The notes under the pieces are model-generated. The model saw only the letters and a program-made list of their open reading frames with translations. It made no database searches and was not told the DNA's origin. Source: Chitinophaga pinensis (lineage in GTDB: Bacteria > Bacteroidota > Bacteroidia > SXHM01). From it: a stretch of 22,770 nt of DNA. Location of the stretch: assembly GCA_945889235.1 (NCBI GenBank), contig CAMDBK010000015.1, forward strand, positions 1 to 22,770. Direction: 5' to 3'. Shown here in pieces: positions 14,042-22,062 of this stretch (position 1 is its first letter; every line of letters starts with the position of its first letter). Position numbers and translations under genes: made by a program.

Positions 14042-15349
14042 ATGGAACAACCTGTAAAACTGGAACGCTCACTTGGACCACTGATGCTGTGGGGACTGGG
14101 CGTTGGTTATGTTATTTCAGGAATGTATTTCGGGTGGAATATTGGACTGGAAAAAGGTGGAACACTTGGATTGGGAATTGCCACTTTTTTCATCATGATT
14201 ATGTACATCACTTTTTCATTGTGTTATACTGAACTTGCCTGCGCTATTCCCAAAGCCGGTGGTGCATTTGACTATGCCGACAAGGCGTTGGGAGGACATT
14301 TTGGTTTTGTTGCAGGCATGGCACAAATCATAGAATTTGTTTTTGCGCCACCAGCAATTGCGTTTGGAATTGGTGCGTATTTTCATTTACTTTTTCCTGA
14401 ACTTTCTGTAATTGGAATCGCGATTTTCTGCTATTTTGTTTTCACCACATTAAACATTATCGGAGTAAAAGCATCAGCTTCGTTTGAATTGTTTATCACC
14501 ATTGTTGCCGTGGTTGAGTTGCTCATATTTGCCGGCTTTACGCTGCCACATTTCAAAACAGAAAATCTTACGCTCAACTGTTTTCCTCATGGAATTGAAG
14601 GAATTTTTATGGCAATTCCTTTTGCCATCTGGTTTTTTCTTGGCTTAGAAGGCATTGCGAATGTGGCTGAAGAAACTATTAATCCTCAAAAAAATATTAC
14701 CATTGGATTTGCATCTGCGATGGTTACGCTGGCAATTCTTGCAACACTTACTTTTGGCTCTGCTGTTGGTGTTGCAGGCTGGGAGGCTGTAGTTTTTGAT
14801 GCAGAAGGAAACACCTCTGACTCGCCTTTACCATTAGCAATAAAACATATTCCTGCTGTTGGCGATGTGTTCTTTCATCTGTTGATTTGGATTGGCTTGT
14901 TTGGTTTTGTGGCTTCATTCAATGGCTTGCTGTTGGCTGCAGGCAGAGCAACATATGAATTTGGTAAATCAGGAAATGCTCCTTCTTTTCTTGGAAAAAT
15001 AAATTCAAAATTTAAAACTCCTGCAGTTGCTCTTGGCTTTAATATGGTAATTGGAATCATAGCTTTATTCACCGGAAAAACCAGTGAGATTATTACCATT
15101 GCTACATTTGGAGCATTATCACTTTACATACTTTCTATGGTTTCTTATTTCCAGTTGAAGAGAAAAATGCCTGAAATGGAACGTCCATTCAAAGCGCCTT
15201 TCTATCCTCTTTTTCCTGCAATAGCTTTAGTTATAGCAACCGTTGCATTGGTAAGCATGTCGTTTTATAATCCAATACTTGCCTTTATTTTCTTTGGCTT
15301 AATGGCAGTTTCATTTGCTGCATATTATATTTTTGTTAAGCCTCGCTGA
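14042..15349 (+). CDS. APC-superfamily permease, ethanolamine-permease type
   Basis: This is a cytoplasmic-membrane transporter of the amino acid-polyamine-organocation superfamily. The 435 residues hold about twelve hydrophobic helices. The N-terminal region has GLGVGYVISGMYFGWNIGL (19-37), in which helix 1 carries the broken substrate-binding GVGYVISG stretch. The consensus ELACAIPKAGGAFDYA appears in helices 2-3. The helix 6 region FAIWFFLGLEGIANVAEET (about 198-216) closely resembles the ethanolamine permease subgroup, where LGLEG and AEE are conserved. Amino acids are the other possible substrates. No ethanolamine ammonia-lyase or microcompartment gene is visible nearby. It starts three bases after the BamA-like stop, so it is co-transcribed with that gene even though no functional link is evident. 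Confidence 0.82.
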   Translation: MEQPVKLERSLGPLMLWGLGVGYVISGMYFGWNIGLEKGGTLGLGIATFFIMIMYITFSLCYTELACAIPKAGGAFDYADKALGGHFGFVAGMAQIIEFVFAPPAIAFGIGAYFHLLFPELSVIGIAIFCYFVFTTLNIIGVKASASFELFITIVAVVELLIFAGFTLPHFKTENLTLNCFPHGIEGIFMAIPFAIWFFLGLEGIANVAEETINPQKNITIGFASAMVTLAILATLTFGSAVGVAGWEAVVFDAEGNTSDSPLPLAIKHIPAVGDVFFHLLIWIGLFGFVASFNGLLLAAGRATYEFGKSGNAPSFLGKINSKFKTPAVALGFNMVIGIIALFTGKTSEIITIATFGALSLYILSMVSYFQLKRKMPEMERPFKAPFYPLFPAIALVIATVALVSMSFYNPILAFIFFGLMAVSFAAYYIFVKPR

Positions 15350-15398
15350 AAATTTGTTTCTACATTTATAACCTCATTTCTTTACATCAATTTTAGCT

Positions 15399-16583
15399 AT
15401 GAAAAGATTTTTTCTGTTGTTGTGTTTTGTAGTTGCCTCACAGTTGCTTAATGCACAATCTGTAACAACCATACTACTTCCCGCAACATTTAAAGAAACC
15501 ACTAACCAAACGCTGTTATCTTATTTTCTTCCTGCAAAAGAACTGCGTGAAAAACTTGTTATTACTGAAGAGCTTACAGATTTAGTTAATTGTTTCAGCG
15601 TTGATTCAATGTTAAGAAGAAGAATACAGCACCACCGTGTTATAGGAAGCCGTATCATTAGTATTCTGGGCTGGAACTGGCGTTCCATCAACAAAAAAAA
15701 AATAAAAGTAGTTGGAACTATTAAGAATATTAATAACCCGGATGATAAACCACATTTCAAAGAACAGGATGTGAATTATAACCCGATACCACACACTAAA
15801 AAATATATTGATATTTTTTTCAGTGCTTATGAAGCGCAGAAGAAAACTAAAAGAGGAGCACGACTACACGATATAACTAAGACGCCATTTATTTACCCCA
15901 CTGATTCAACAATAAATGAGTACAGGCTGCATTGTGAGTGTACACCGCCAATAAAAAAATTTGGCAGTCAGCTTAACGAATATCTGTATCCATGTTATTC
16001 AGGAGCCGACCTGATGGTGCATAAAAATTTTATGCATGCTCACCCGACTATGGGATTATATGGAGCATTTGTGCTGGACTGCAATCACAGTTGTCACCCT
16101 GAAATTCATCCTTACGAGTGGATTTATTGGCTTGACCTTAGCCCGCAGAAAGATAGTGTACAAGATAAAATTTCCTGGATTTTTGGGTACCTGCGCGATG
16201 TAAGTCAACGACAAAGTAATTGGGTTAAGAAACCAAGGTCAGGAGAAATTTCTTTTCCGTTTGTTTTTAAAATGGATAATAAAAACAAGGAACTATTTAT
16301 TGAGCATAACATCAATGATAAATGGCGTCACGATGGTTTTAAACGAATAAAAGGAATTCCACCTGACGCTGTAAACCTTGATTTTGAAACACTCGTTTTT
16401 GATATTGGAAGACCCGGTAACAGCATAACAATAAAGACTAATAAAAAACTAGTGGATGCCGCAGCTAAGCTGTGGCTTAGTGAATTGAATGTGGACGAAA
16501 AAAACGGTTACATAACAGGAAATGTAAACCTTGCTTTGTCGATGGAGAATATTTACGTGGGAAGAATTACAATGACAAAATAA
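15399..16583 (+). CDS. Uncharacterised secreted protein with a His/Cys cluster
   Basis: I do not recognise a family for this 394-residue protein. It has a clear signal peptide (MKRFFLLLCFVVASQLLNA, cleavage near residue 19), so it is exported; no lipobox or T9SS tail is present. The most conserved-looking part is residues 205-246. It has HAHP (213-216), an LDCNHSCHPEIHP segment (227-238) with C228, H230, C232, H233 and H237, and then a tryptophan-rich YEWIYWLD. The clustered His, Cys and Glu suggest a metal site or disulfide. An earlier HCEC (178-181) adds more cysteines. EIHP-like segments occur in several uncharacterised secreted proteins. The next gene begins six bases later, so the two are one operon and probably work on the same substrate. 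Confidence 0.8.
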   Translation: MKRFFLLLCFVVASQLLNAQSVTTILLPATFKETTNQTLLSYFLPAKELREKLVITEELTDLVNCFSVDSMLRRRIQHHRVIGSRIISILGWNWRSINKKKIKVVGTIKNINNPDDKPHFKEQDVNYNPIPHTKKYIDIFFSAYEAQKKTKRGARLHDITKTPFIYPTDSTINEYRLHCECTPPIKKFGSQLNEYLYPCYSGADLMVHKNFMHAHPTMGLYGAFVLDCNHSCHPEIHPYEWIYWLDLSPQKDSVQDKISWIFGYLRDVSQRQSNWVKKPRSGEISFPFVFKMDNKNKELFIEHNINDKWRHDGFKRIKGIPPDAVNLDFETLVFDIGRPGNSITIKTNKKLVDAAAKLWLSELNVDEKNGYITGNVNLALSMENIYVGRITMTK

Positions 16584-16589
16584 ATACTG

Positions 16590-17471
16590 ATGCGGTTTAT
16601 TTTTATTCTGATTTTTCAAAGTTCATTTATCATATCTTTTGCTCAGCAAGCCAAACATGTTGTTGTACTTGGCTTTGACGGAATGAGCGCGGCAGGAATT
16701 AAAAATTCAACAACTCCGGTTTTTAATGAGTTAATGAAAAATGGTGCATGGACTTTACATGCACGGGCTGTAATGCCAACATCCAGCAGCCCTAACTGGG
16801 CTTCCATGATAATGGGCACTCCGCAAAAATATCACAGCATACATTCTAATGCATGGAAAGTAAAAAAAATAAAATACCGTTCGTTTTGTGGTTGTGAAAA
16901 AGGACAAGTCTTCCCAACTATTTTTGGTGTTTTACGCAAACAGAAATCTGCAGCAAATATTGTTTGTTATCATGAATGGGATGATTTCGCACGCCTTACT
17001 GAACCCGGAGTATGCACTGTTATTCAAGATACCAAAGATGAAAATGAAACAACGGAAAAAGCAATTGAATGCATAAAAAATCAGAAACCTGATTTCTTAT
17101 TTGTGCACATTGATTATGTTGACCATGTAGGACATGCAATCGGTCACTTTACTCCGGAATATTACAAAGCAATTGCCAAGGCAGATTCAATTACCGGAGC
17201 TGTAATTGCTGCGCTTAAATCGGCAGGAATTTATGAGCGTACAGTTATACTTATTACCTCAGATCACGGAGGAATTAAAACAGGTCACGGAGGCAAAACC
17301 CTTGCAGAAATTGAAATTCCCTGGATAATTTCCGGACCCGGAATAAAAAAAGGATTTGAAATAACTGAACCTGTTGAAACTTATTTTACAGCTCCAACGC
17401 TTGCAAAAATATTAGGAGTTGAGCCTCCGGCATGTTGGAAAGGAAAGCCAGTACTGAGTGCGTTTGAGTGA
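16590..17471 (+). CDS. Secreted phosphodiesterase of the alkaline phosphatase superfamily (NPP-like)
   Basis: This enzyme should hydrolyse a phosphodiester or phosphomonoester outside the cytoplasm. The 293-residue protein has a signal peptide (about 1-19) and the full set of metal and nucleophile motifs of the NPP branch: D30 in LGFDGM, the nucleophile region PTSSSPNW (63-70) where S66 aligns with the usual threonine, D178 and H182 in VDHVGHAIG, D225-H226 in TSDHGG, and H233 in GHGG. These would hold two zinc ions. NPP enzymes commonly carry Thr as nucleophile, so Ser here is a mild variation. At 293 residues it is shorter than the ~400 usual for NPPs, yet all ligands are present. It is translationally close (six bases) to the unknown secreted protein and follows an ethanolamine-type permease on the same strand. 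Confidence 0.9.
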   Translation: MRFIFILIFQSSFIISFAQQAKHVVVLGFDGMSAAGIKNSTTPVFNELMKNGAWTLHARAVMPTSSSPNWASMIMGTPQKYHSIHSNAWKVKKIKYRSFCGCEKGQVFPTIFGVLRKQKSAANIVCYHEWDDFARLTEPGVCTVIQDTKDENETTEKAIECIKNQKPDFLFVHIDYVDHVGHAIGHFTPEYYKAIAKADSITGAVIAALKSAGIYERTVILITSDHGGIKTGHGGKTLAEIEIPWIISGPGIKKGFEITEPVETYFTAPTLAKILGVEPPACWKGKPVLSAFE

Positions 17472-17564
17472 TAAGATTCATATAATTGTTACATTCGCGA
17501 AATATACCCCGTAACTAATAAATAAATCACTGCTGACATTTTTCAATCGTACCATACAAATTAT

Positions 17565-17572
17565 TATCTTTC
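17565..17572 (+). promoter_or_regulatory. Weak -7-like box before the glycosyltransferase operon
   Basis: TATCTTTC matches seven of eight positions of TAnnTTTG and lies 31 bases ahead of the GT2 start codon. No good -33 TTG is present. The 132-base gap 17472-17603 is the only intergenic break before the glycan genes, so a promoter there is expected, but this site is only a candidate. Confidence 0.25.
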
Positions 17573-17603
17573 ATAGAATTTTAAAAGCAGAACTTTAACA
17601 AAA

Positions 17604-18743
17604 ATGGAATTATCAATTGTATTACCCTGTCTTAATGAAGCGGAAACGCTTGAGGTTTGTTTGAAAAAAGCAACTAAATTTTTGACAGAGAATAAAATTG
17701 ATGGTGAAGTAATTGTAGCAGATAATGGCAGTACAGATGGTTCGCATGAAATTGCATTGCGTAACGGAGCGAGATTAATTCATGTTCCTGAGAAAGGCTA
17801 TGGAAGTGCGCTTTTAGGCGGTTCAAATGCAGCTGAAGGAAAATATATCATAATGGGTGATTCGGATGATAGTTATGATTTTACCAATCTGATGCCTTAC
17901 CTTGAGAAATTGCGTGAGGGATACGACTTGGTTATGGGTAACCGTTTTAAAGGTGGAATAATGAAAGATGCAATGCCTTTCCTACATCGTTACCTTGGCA
18001 ATCCGGTTCTTTCTTTTTTAGGAAGATTGTTTTTTAAAATTCCGATAGGTGATTTTCATTGCGGGTTAAGGGGATACAGTAAAGATGCTTTTTTAAGAAT
18101 GGACCTGAAAACAAAAGGGATGGAATTCGCTTCTGAAATGGTAGTAAAAGCCTCGCTTTTCAAAATGAAAATTACTGAGGTTCCTACAATTCTTCGTCCC
18201 GATGGAAGAAGCAGGCCACCGCACCTGAGAACCTGGCGCGATGGATGGAGACATCTTAGATTTCTTCTAATTTACAGCCCAAGATGGTTGTTCCTATACC
18301 CGGGAATTTTATTAATGTTGTTTGGGGTAATTACATCTGGTCTATTGATTATGGGAAAAATAACTCTTGCGGGAGTAGTATTTGATGTACATACACTTTT
18401 ATATACTTCAGCACTTGTACTTATTGGTTTCCAGTTTATTTCATTTTTTGTGTTTTCAAAAGTGTATGCTATCACTAATGGTTTGTTGCCTTCCAGCCCT
18501 AATTTTGAAAAATCATTTGAGTATTTTAATCTTGAAAGAGGATTAATTCTTGGAGTTATAATATTATTATCAGGAATTGCTTTAACAGTTAACGCAGTTC
18601 TTTCATGGAAAAATTTAAATTTTGGAGACTTGGATCCAACAATAATATTAAGACAAACTATACCTGCTATTATGCTTTTAACTATTGGGGTTCAAGCAAT
18701 TTTGTATAGTTTTTTTCTAAGTGTTCTTGGCCTAAAAAAATAA
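17604..18743 (+). CDS. GT2 glycosyltransferase, polyprenyl-phosphate-sugar synthase type
   Basis: The enzyme probably moves a sugar from a nucleotide donor to polyprenyl phosphate at the cytoplasmic face of the membrane. The N-terminal GT-A domain (about 1-215) begins with LSIVLPCLNEAETLE, contains VIVADNGSTDGS (37-48), and has the metal-binding D86-S-D88 within MGDSDDSYDF. The acceptor-side segment HCGLRGYSKDAF (152-163) follows, and RPDGRSRPPHLRTWRDGWRH (198-217) matches the DPM1/DPMS-like GT2 group. Four transmembrane helices then follow (about 227-250, 264-286, 313-333, 352-373), a common plan for polyprenyl-phosphate sugar synthases. The gene starts an operon with the methyltransferase (4-base gap) and the GT39-like enzyme. 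The sugar cannot be told from the sequence. Confidence 0.9.
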   Translation: MELSIVLPCLNEAETLEVCLKKATKFLTENKIDGEVIVADNGSTDGSHEIALRNGARLIHVPEKGYGSALLGGSNAAEGKYIIMGDSDDSYDFTNLMPYLEKLREGYDLVMGNRFKGGIMKDAMPFLHRYLGNPVLSFLGRLFFKIPIGDFHCGLRGYSKDAFLRMDLKTKGMEFASEMVVKASLFKMKITEVPTILRPDGRSRPPHLRTWRDGWRHLRFLLIYSPRWLFLYPGILLMLFGVITSGLLIMGKITLAGVVFDVHTLLYTSALVLIGFQFISFFVFSKVYAITNGLLPSSPNFEKSFEYFNLERGLILGVIILLSGIALTVNAVLSWKNLNFGDLDPTIILRQTIPAIMLLTIGVQAILYSFFLSVLGLKK

Positions 18744-18747
18744 AGAA

Positions 18748-19431
18748 GTGAGTTCCCCGATTGTAGAAAAAGAAAAAGGATTAATAGAGAAATCGCTGAT
18801 AAACATTCATCAGAGGGCTTCACACAATAACCGTGTGAATATTTTATCGAAATTATTAGGCGATAGAATTGATAGCTTATTTGAAAATAAAAAAGAAACA
18901 CGCTGTATTGATATAGGTTGTGGTGATATGACAATTGCTGAAAACATCGCTATTGTAAACACTAAAACCAACTGGACTTGTATTGATATACATAAACTGC
19001 CTGAAGAATTGAAAGACAGTGAAAAATGGAAAAAGTATAAACAATTTGATGGAACAACTATTCCTTTTGAAAATAATTCGTTTGATTGCGCTTTGTTTTG
19101 TGATGTGCTTCATCATATTTCACACGATTTAACACCATTGATTACAGAAGCTGCACGTGTAGCTTCTGTAGTAATTATAAAAGATCATTTCGAATACGGT
19201 TTTTACAGCAGAAACATGCTTAAATTAATGGATTTTGTTGGTAATTGGGGATATGGTGTTTCTATTCCTGAGTATTATTTTACACAAAAAAACTTTGAAC
19301 TGCTTTGTTCGCAATCAGGTTTGAAAATTGCAGAAATAACAGTGGGAATTGATTTGTACTCACATCTCCCTTTCGTTAGAAATGTTCTAAGTCCTAACTG
19401 GCAATTTATTTCAGTATTAAAACAACAATGA
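18748..19431 (+). CDS. Class I SAM-dependent methyltransferase
   Basis: This 227-residue enzyme has the Rossmann fold of class I methyltransferases: motif I IDIGCGDMTIAE (54-65), an acidic residue ending strand beta-2 (CIDIH, D80), the motif II/III region FDGTTIPFENNSFD (100-113) and DVLHHI (119-124). It most resembles UbiE/Methyltransf_11-type enzymes that act on small molecules or lipids. It lies between two glycosyltransferases, four bases after the first and overlapping the second by ATGA. A sugar or lipid-linked sugar is thus the likely substrate, which is inference from position. The start is GTG at 18748; no ATG is available nearby in frame. Confidence 0.87.
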   Translation: MSSPIVEKEKGLIEKSLINIHQRASHNNRVNILSKLLGDRIDSLFENKKETRCIDIGCGDMTIAENIAIVNTKTNWTCIDIHKLPEELKDSEKWKKYKQFDGTTIPFENNSFDCALFCDVLHHISHDLTPLITEAARVASVVIIKDHFEYGFYSRNMLKLMDFVGNWGYGVSIPEYYFTQKNFELLCSQSGLKIAEITVGIDLYSHLPFVRNVLSPNWQFISVLKQQ

Positions 19432-21113
19432 ATTTTCTTGTAAGAGTATTTTCCTTTATTAAAGCAAAATCTCACATACGTTTTATTGCTTTCGTTTTAT
19501 TATTATTTGGACTTCGTGCTTTAGAATTCAGTGTTGATTATTGGAAAGGGGATGGTGACGGAAGTATGACAAGCCCGATTGGTTTGGCTTTGAATACTAT
19601 CTATCTTGTACTTATAGCTTTCTCATCTTATAACTTTTCATCCGTTTCAAAATTCTTTAACAAAAAATCAACAATTATTGTCCTAATTGGAATTAGTGCT
19701 ATTTTGTCGATTGGCACACTGCGTAATGGGCATGGCTGGGGCGATGATTTTTCGCTTTATATAGCGCAGGCAAAAGTAATTTGTGAAGGCGGGTTTAATC
19801 AACTCAAAGCAGAGCAAACTTTTATACAAACCAATTCTGGTTACATGCTTGGCCCGGATTTTTATCCTTGGGGTTTTCCTGTTTTGCTTGCTCCGGCTTA
19901 CAAAGTTTTCGGTTTTAATCTTATGGCATTTAAGGTTGTTACTTTTCTTTGGTTTCCTTTACTGCTTTGGCTATTATACTTTTCTTTTAAAAATGAGTTA
20001 GAAGATAAAACAGGACTTTTTATTGGGTTATTTGCTCTCAGTCCGGTAATTTTTGACTTTAGAGACACAATAGGTTCTGATATTCCTTTTATGTTTTTTT
20101 CAATGCTGGGCATACTGATGATTCGAAGGATTATTGCGAAAGATTATTTTTTTAGCAATGAAGCATTTAGTTATTTGTTTTTGGGCTTTTTGATATTTGT
20201 TGTTTACAGTATTAAAGCAGCTGGAATTGTATTGCTTCCGGTACTCATGTTTACTCAGATTTATGAGGGCATGGTAAAAAAAGAAGAAAGAAAAATCCCC
20301 CTCATAAAGACATTATTGCCTTATCTGACATTTGGAGTTTTATTAATTCTCTATTCTGTAATTTCGGGTTACTCTGATTCATCTTATGCAAATCAGCTTG
20401 ACCTGGCAAATATTTATTATCATCTTCAATTTAATTTTTTCTATTATCTCAATATCCCTGCAGAGTTTTTTGACGCACCAGTGCTGAATAATTTTTCTAC
20501 CTTATTCTGGGGTATTTGTTTTGTATTTGTTGTATTTGGAATCGTTGATATAAAATCGCGCGACATTCCACTGTTATTTTATGTTGTTTTTATGATAGGA
20601 ATATTGCTTATTGCACCTTACCAGGCTGGGGTTAGGTACATTTTTCCAATTCTTCCCGTTCTCATTTATTTCTTAATATGTGGAATATGTTCATTTGAAA
20701 AACGAGTTTTTCTGCAAAATATTTCCGGCATTTTACTTTTTCCCGTTCTTGTTTTTTTTATGTATGGAATATTGCTTCAATCAACCGAGGCTTTATTGCA
20801 CCGAGATAAAGTTTGGGAAGGTCCATTTGACAAAGAAGGAAAAGAAATCATGGACTTTGTAAGTAACAATACTACTCCTGACGATGTCATCATTTTTTAC
20901 AAACCCAGAGCGCTGAGACTTTTAACAGGAAGAAAAAGTTTTGTCGTGAGAAAGATTTCTGAAATTAGAGACGGGCGAGCTAATTATATAATTATTCATA
21001 GGAATGCTATTAACGATCTTTTCCCCCCTAATGAGGAAATTAGTGCATTGTTTGAGAACAAGCCTGCTTTTGAAAACAATGATTTTTTTGTTTACAGAAT
21101 TGGATTAGATTAA
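19428..21113 (+). CDS. GT39/ArnT-like membrane glycosyltransferase
   Basis: This 561-residue integral membrane protein has the architecture of polyprenyl-phosphate-sugar-dependent transferases (GT39/PMT, ArnT and relatives). About eleven or twelve hydrophobic helices cover residues 15-455, and a soluble domain of about 100 residues closes the protein. The first extracytoplasmic loop has GHGWGDDFSLYIAQA (101-115) with the D106-D107 pair expected for catalysis. YPWGFPVLLAP (146-156) is the usual follow-on motif. It would take a sugar from the lipid carrier made by the GT2 and place it on a glycan, lipid or protein on the periplasmic side. Its ATG overlaps the methyltransferase stop (19428-19431). 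It ends in a stop codon shared with the convergent neighbour. Confidence 0.88.
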   Translation: MNFLVRVFSFIKAKSHIRFIAFVLLLFGLRALEFSVDYWKGDGDGSMTSPIGLALNTIYLVLIAFSSYNFSSVSKFFNKKSTIIVLIGISAILSIGTLRNGHGWGDDFSLYIAQAKVICEGGFNQLKAEQTFIQTNSGYMLGPDFYPWGFPVLLAPAYKVFGFNLMAFKVVTFLWFPLLLWLLYFSFKNELEDKTGLFIGLFALSPVIFDFRDTIGSDIPFMFFSMLGILMIRRIIAKDYFFSNEAFSYLFLGFLIFVVYSIKAAGIVLLPVLMFTQIYEGMVKKEERKIPLIKTLLPYLTFGVLLILYSVISGYSDSSYANQLDLANIYYHLQFNFFYYLNIPAEFFDAPVLNNFSTLFWGICFVFVVFGIVDIKSRDIPLLFYVVFMIGILLIAPYQAGVRYIFPILPVLIYFLICGICSFEKRVFLQNISGILLFPVLVFFMYGILLQSTEALLHRDKVWEGPFDKEGKEIMDFVSNNTTPDDVIIFYKPRALRLLTGRKSFVVRKISEIRDGRANYIIIHRNAINDLFPPNEEISALFENKPAFENNDFFVYRIGLD

Positions 21114-21985
21114 GACCTCCCAAGGATTTTTTTTATTCGGGTGCGGAGTTGATACTTGTCACGCATATCTTTTACCCAATCAGTAAATCTTTCTTTGTAA
21201 AGCCTGCCAGCCGTGTAATACAGATACATTTTATCTTTTTCAACATTAATGTGAAAAGATTTCAGTTTCAACCAGTTTTTGTTTTCTTTTTTTAAAACAT
21301 AGGGTATCCCTTTTTTGTATATTATTTTTTCGTTGTTCTGAAAAACATCAAGAATACAGTATTCAAATATTGTATTATTTTCAATTTTACCAACGTCTCC
21401 GATCTTTTCTTTATTTTCTTCAAGATAAAGTGCTAGGAGAAGCATGTCGCAAACTCCACCATGTTTTCTTTCCTGATAACCAGCCCAGTTGAGTTCAAGA
21501 ATATGAAAGAATTCCGGATTTGTATAATGCTTTGAAGTATAGTCACAAAATTCTTCTAAGGCCTTTATACTACTAAAGTAATTTAAGCCAGCCCCACAGT
21601 TGCCTCTGATTGTAAATTCATAAGAGTTGTATTTGTCTTTCACTTCGTTAGCATTGCAAAAGAGAAGAACATCTGAGTCGAGGCAAAGAAACTGTTCAAC
21701 TTTATTTTTCTTAACAAAATCTTTAATAATAAACCAACGTTCAAAACAGAATTGTTCGAATTTTTGAGGGGTAAATGACATGTGAACATAATGCTTTGAA
21801 AACTCTCCGGCACTTTCAAAATAGTCTTCAATATTTATATGAGTTACAAAATCATACTGATTATTGCTTTCATCGCCTATTAGGTAGATTGGCGCGTGAG
21901 GATTATAAAAACGTGCCTGACGTAAAGTGTACTTTAAATAAATACTGTTACTGCGGTGAACAAAAAAAATTGAAGTAGTATTCAT
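21110..21985 (-). CDS. Putative DxD glycosyltransferase of unassigned family
   Basis: This 291-residue soluble protein looks like a GT-A glycosyltransferase, though I cannot place it in a numbered family. An N-terminal strand (TSIFFVHRSNSIYLKYTLRQ, 4-23) resembles a nucleotide-binding start, and PIYLIGDES (32-40) follows. QFLCLDSDVLLFC (98-110) then carries the D103-S-D105 motif for metal and nucleotide-sugar binding. A later HGGVCDMLLLALY (175-187) fits an acceptor-site helix, where glycosyltransferases often have an acidic residue. No signal peptide or transmembrane segment is seen. It lies on the opposite strand to the GT2-methyltransferase-GT39 operon and ends against it, and it reads in the same direction as the SGNH-like gene. 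Function in surface glycan assembly is inferred from the context. Confidence 0.72.
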   Translation of the reverse strand: MNTTSIFFVHRSNSIYLKYTLRQARFYNPHAPIYLIGDESNNQYDFVTHINIEDYFESAGEFSKHYVHMSFTPQKFEQFCFERWFIIKDFVKKNKVEQFLCLDSDVLLFCNANEVKDKYNSYEFTIRGNCGAGLNYFSSIKALEEFCDYTSKHYTNPEFFHILELNWAGYQERKHGGVCDMLLLALYLEENKEKIGDVGKIENNTIFEYCILDVFQNNEKIIYKKGIPYVLKKENKNWLKLKSFHINVEKDKMYLYYTAGRLYKERFTDWVKDMRDKYQLRTRIKKILGRS

Positions 21986-22062
21986 AAAATGCAGCAGATA
22001 ATTAATTTAAGAAATTAGAAAATAAGCCACTGTCTTCTTTACAAGTCTTTAGTATGAAAACA

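Noticed and set aside
15328..15335. TATTTTTG box near the end of the permease gene as promoter for the secreted-protein operon.
   Set aside because: It lies in A/T-rich coding sequence with no TTG at -33 spacing and 63 bases before the start; chance match is likely.
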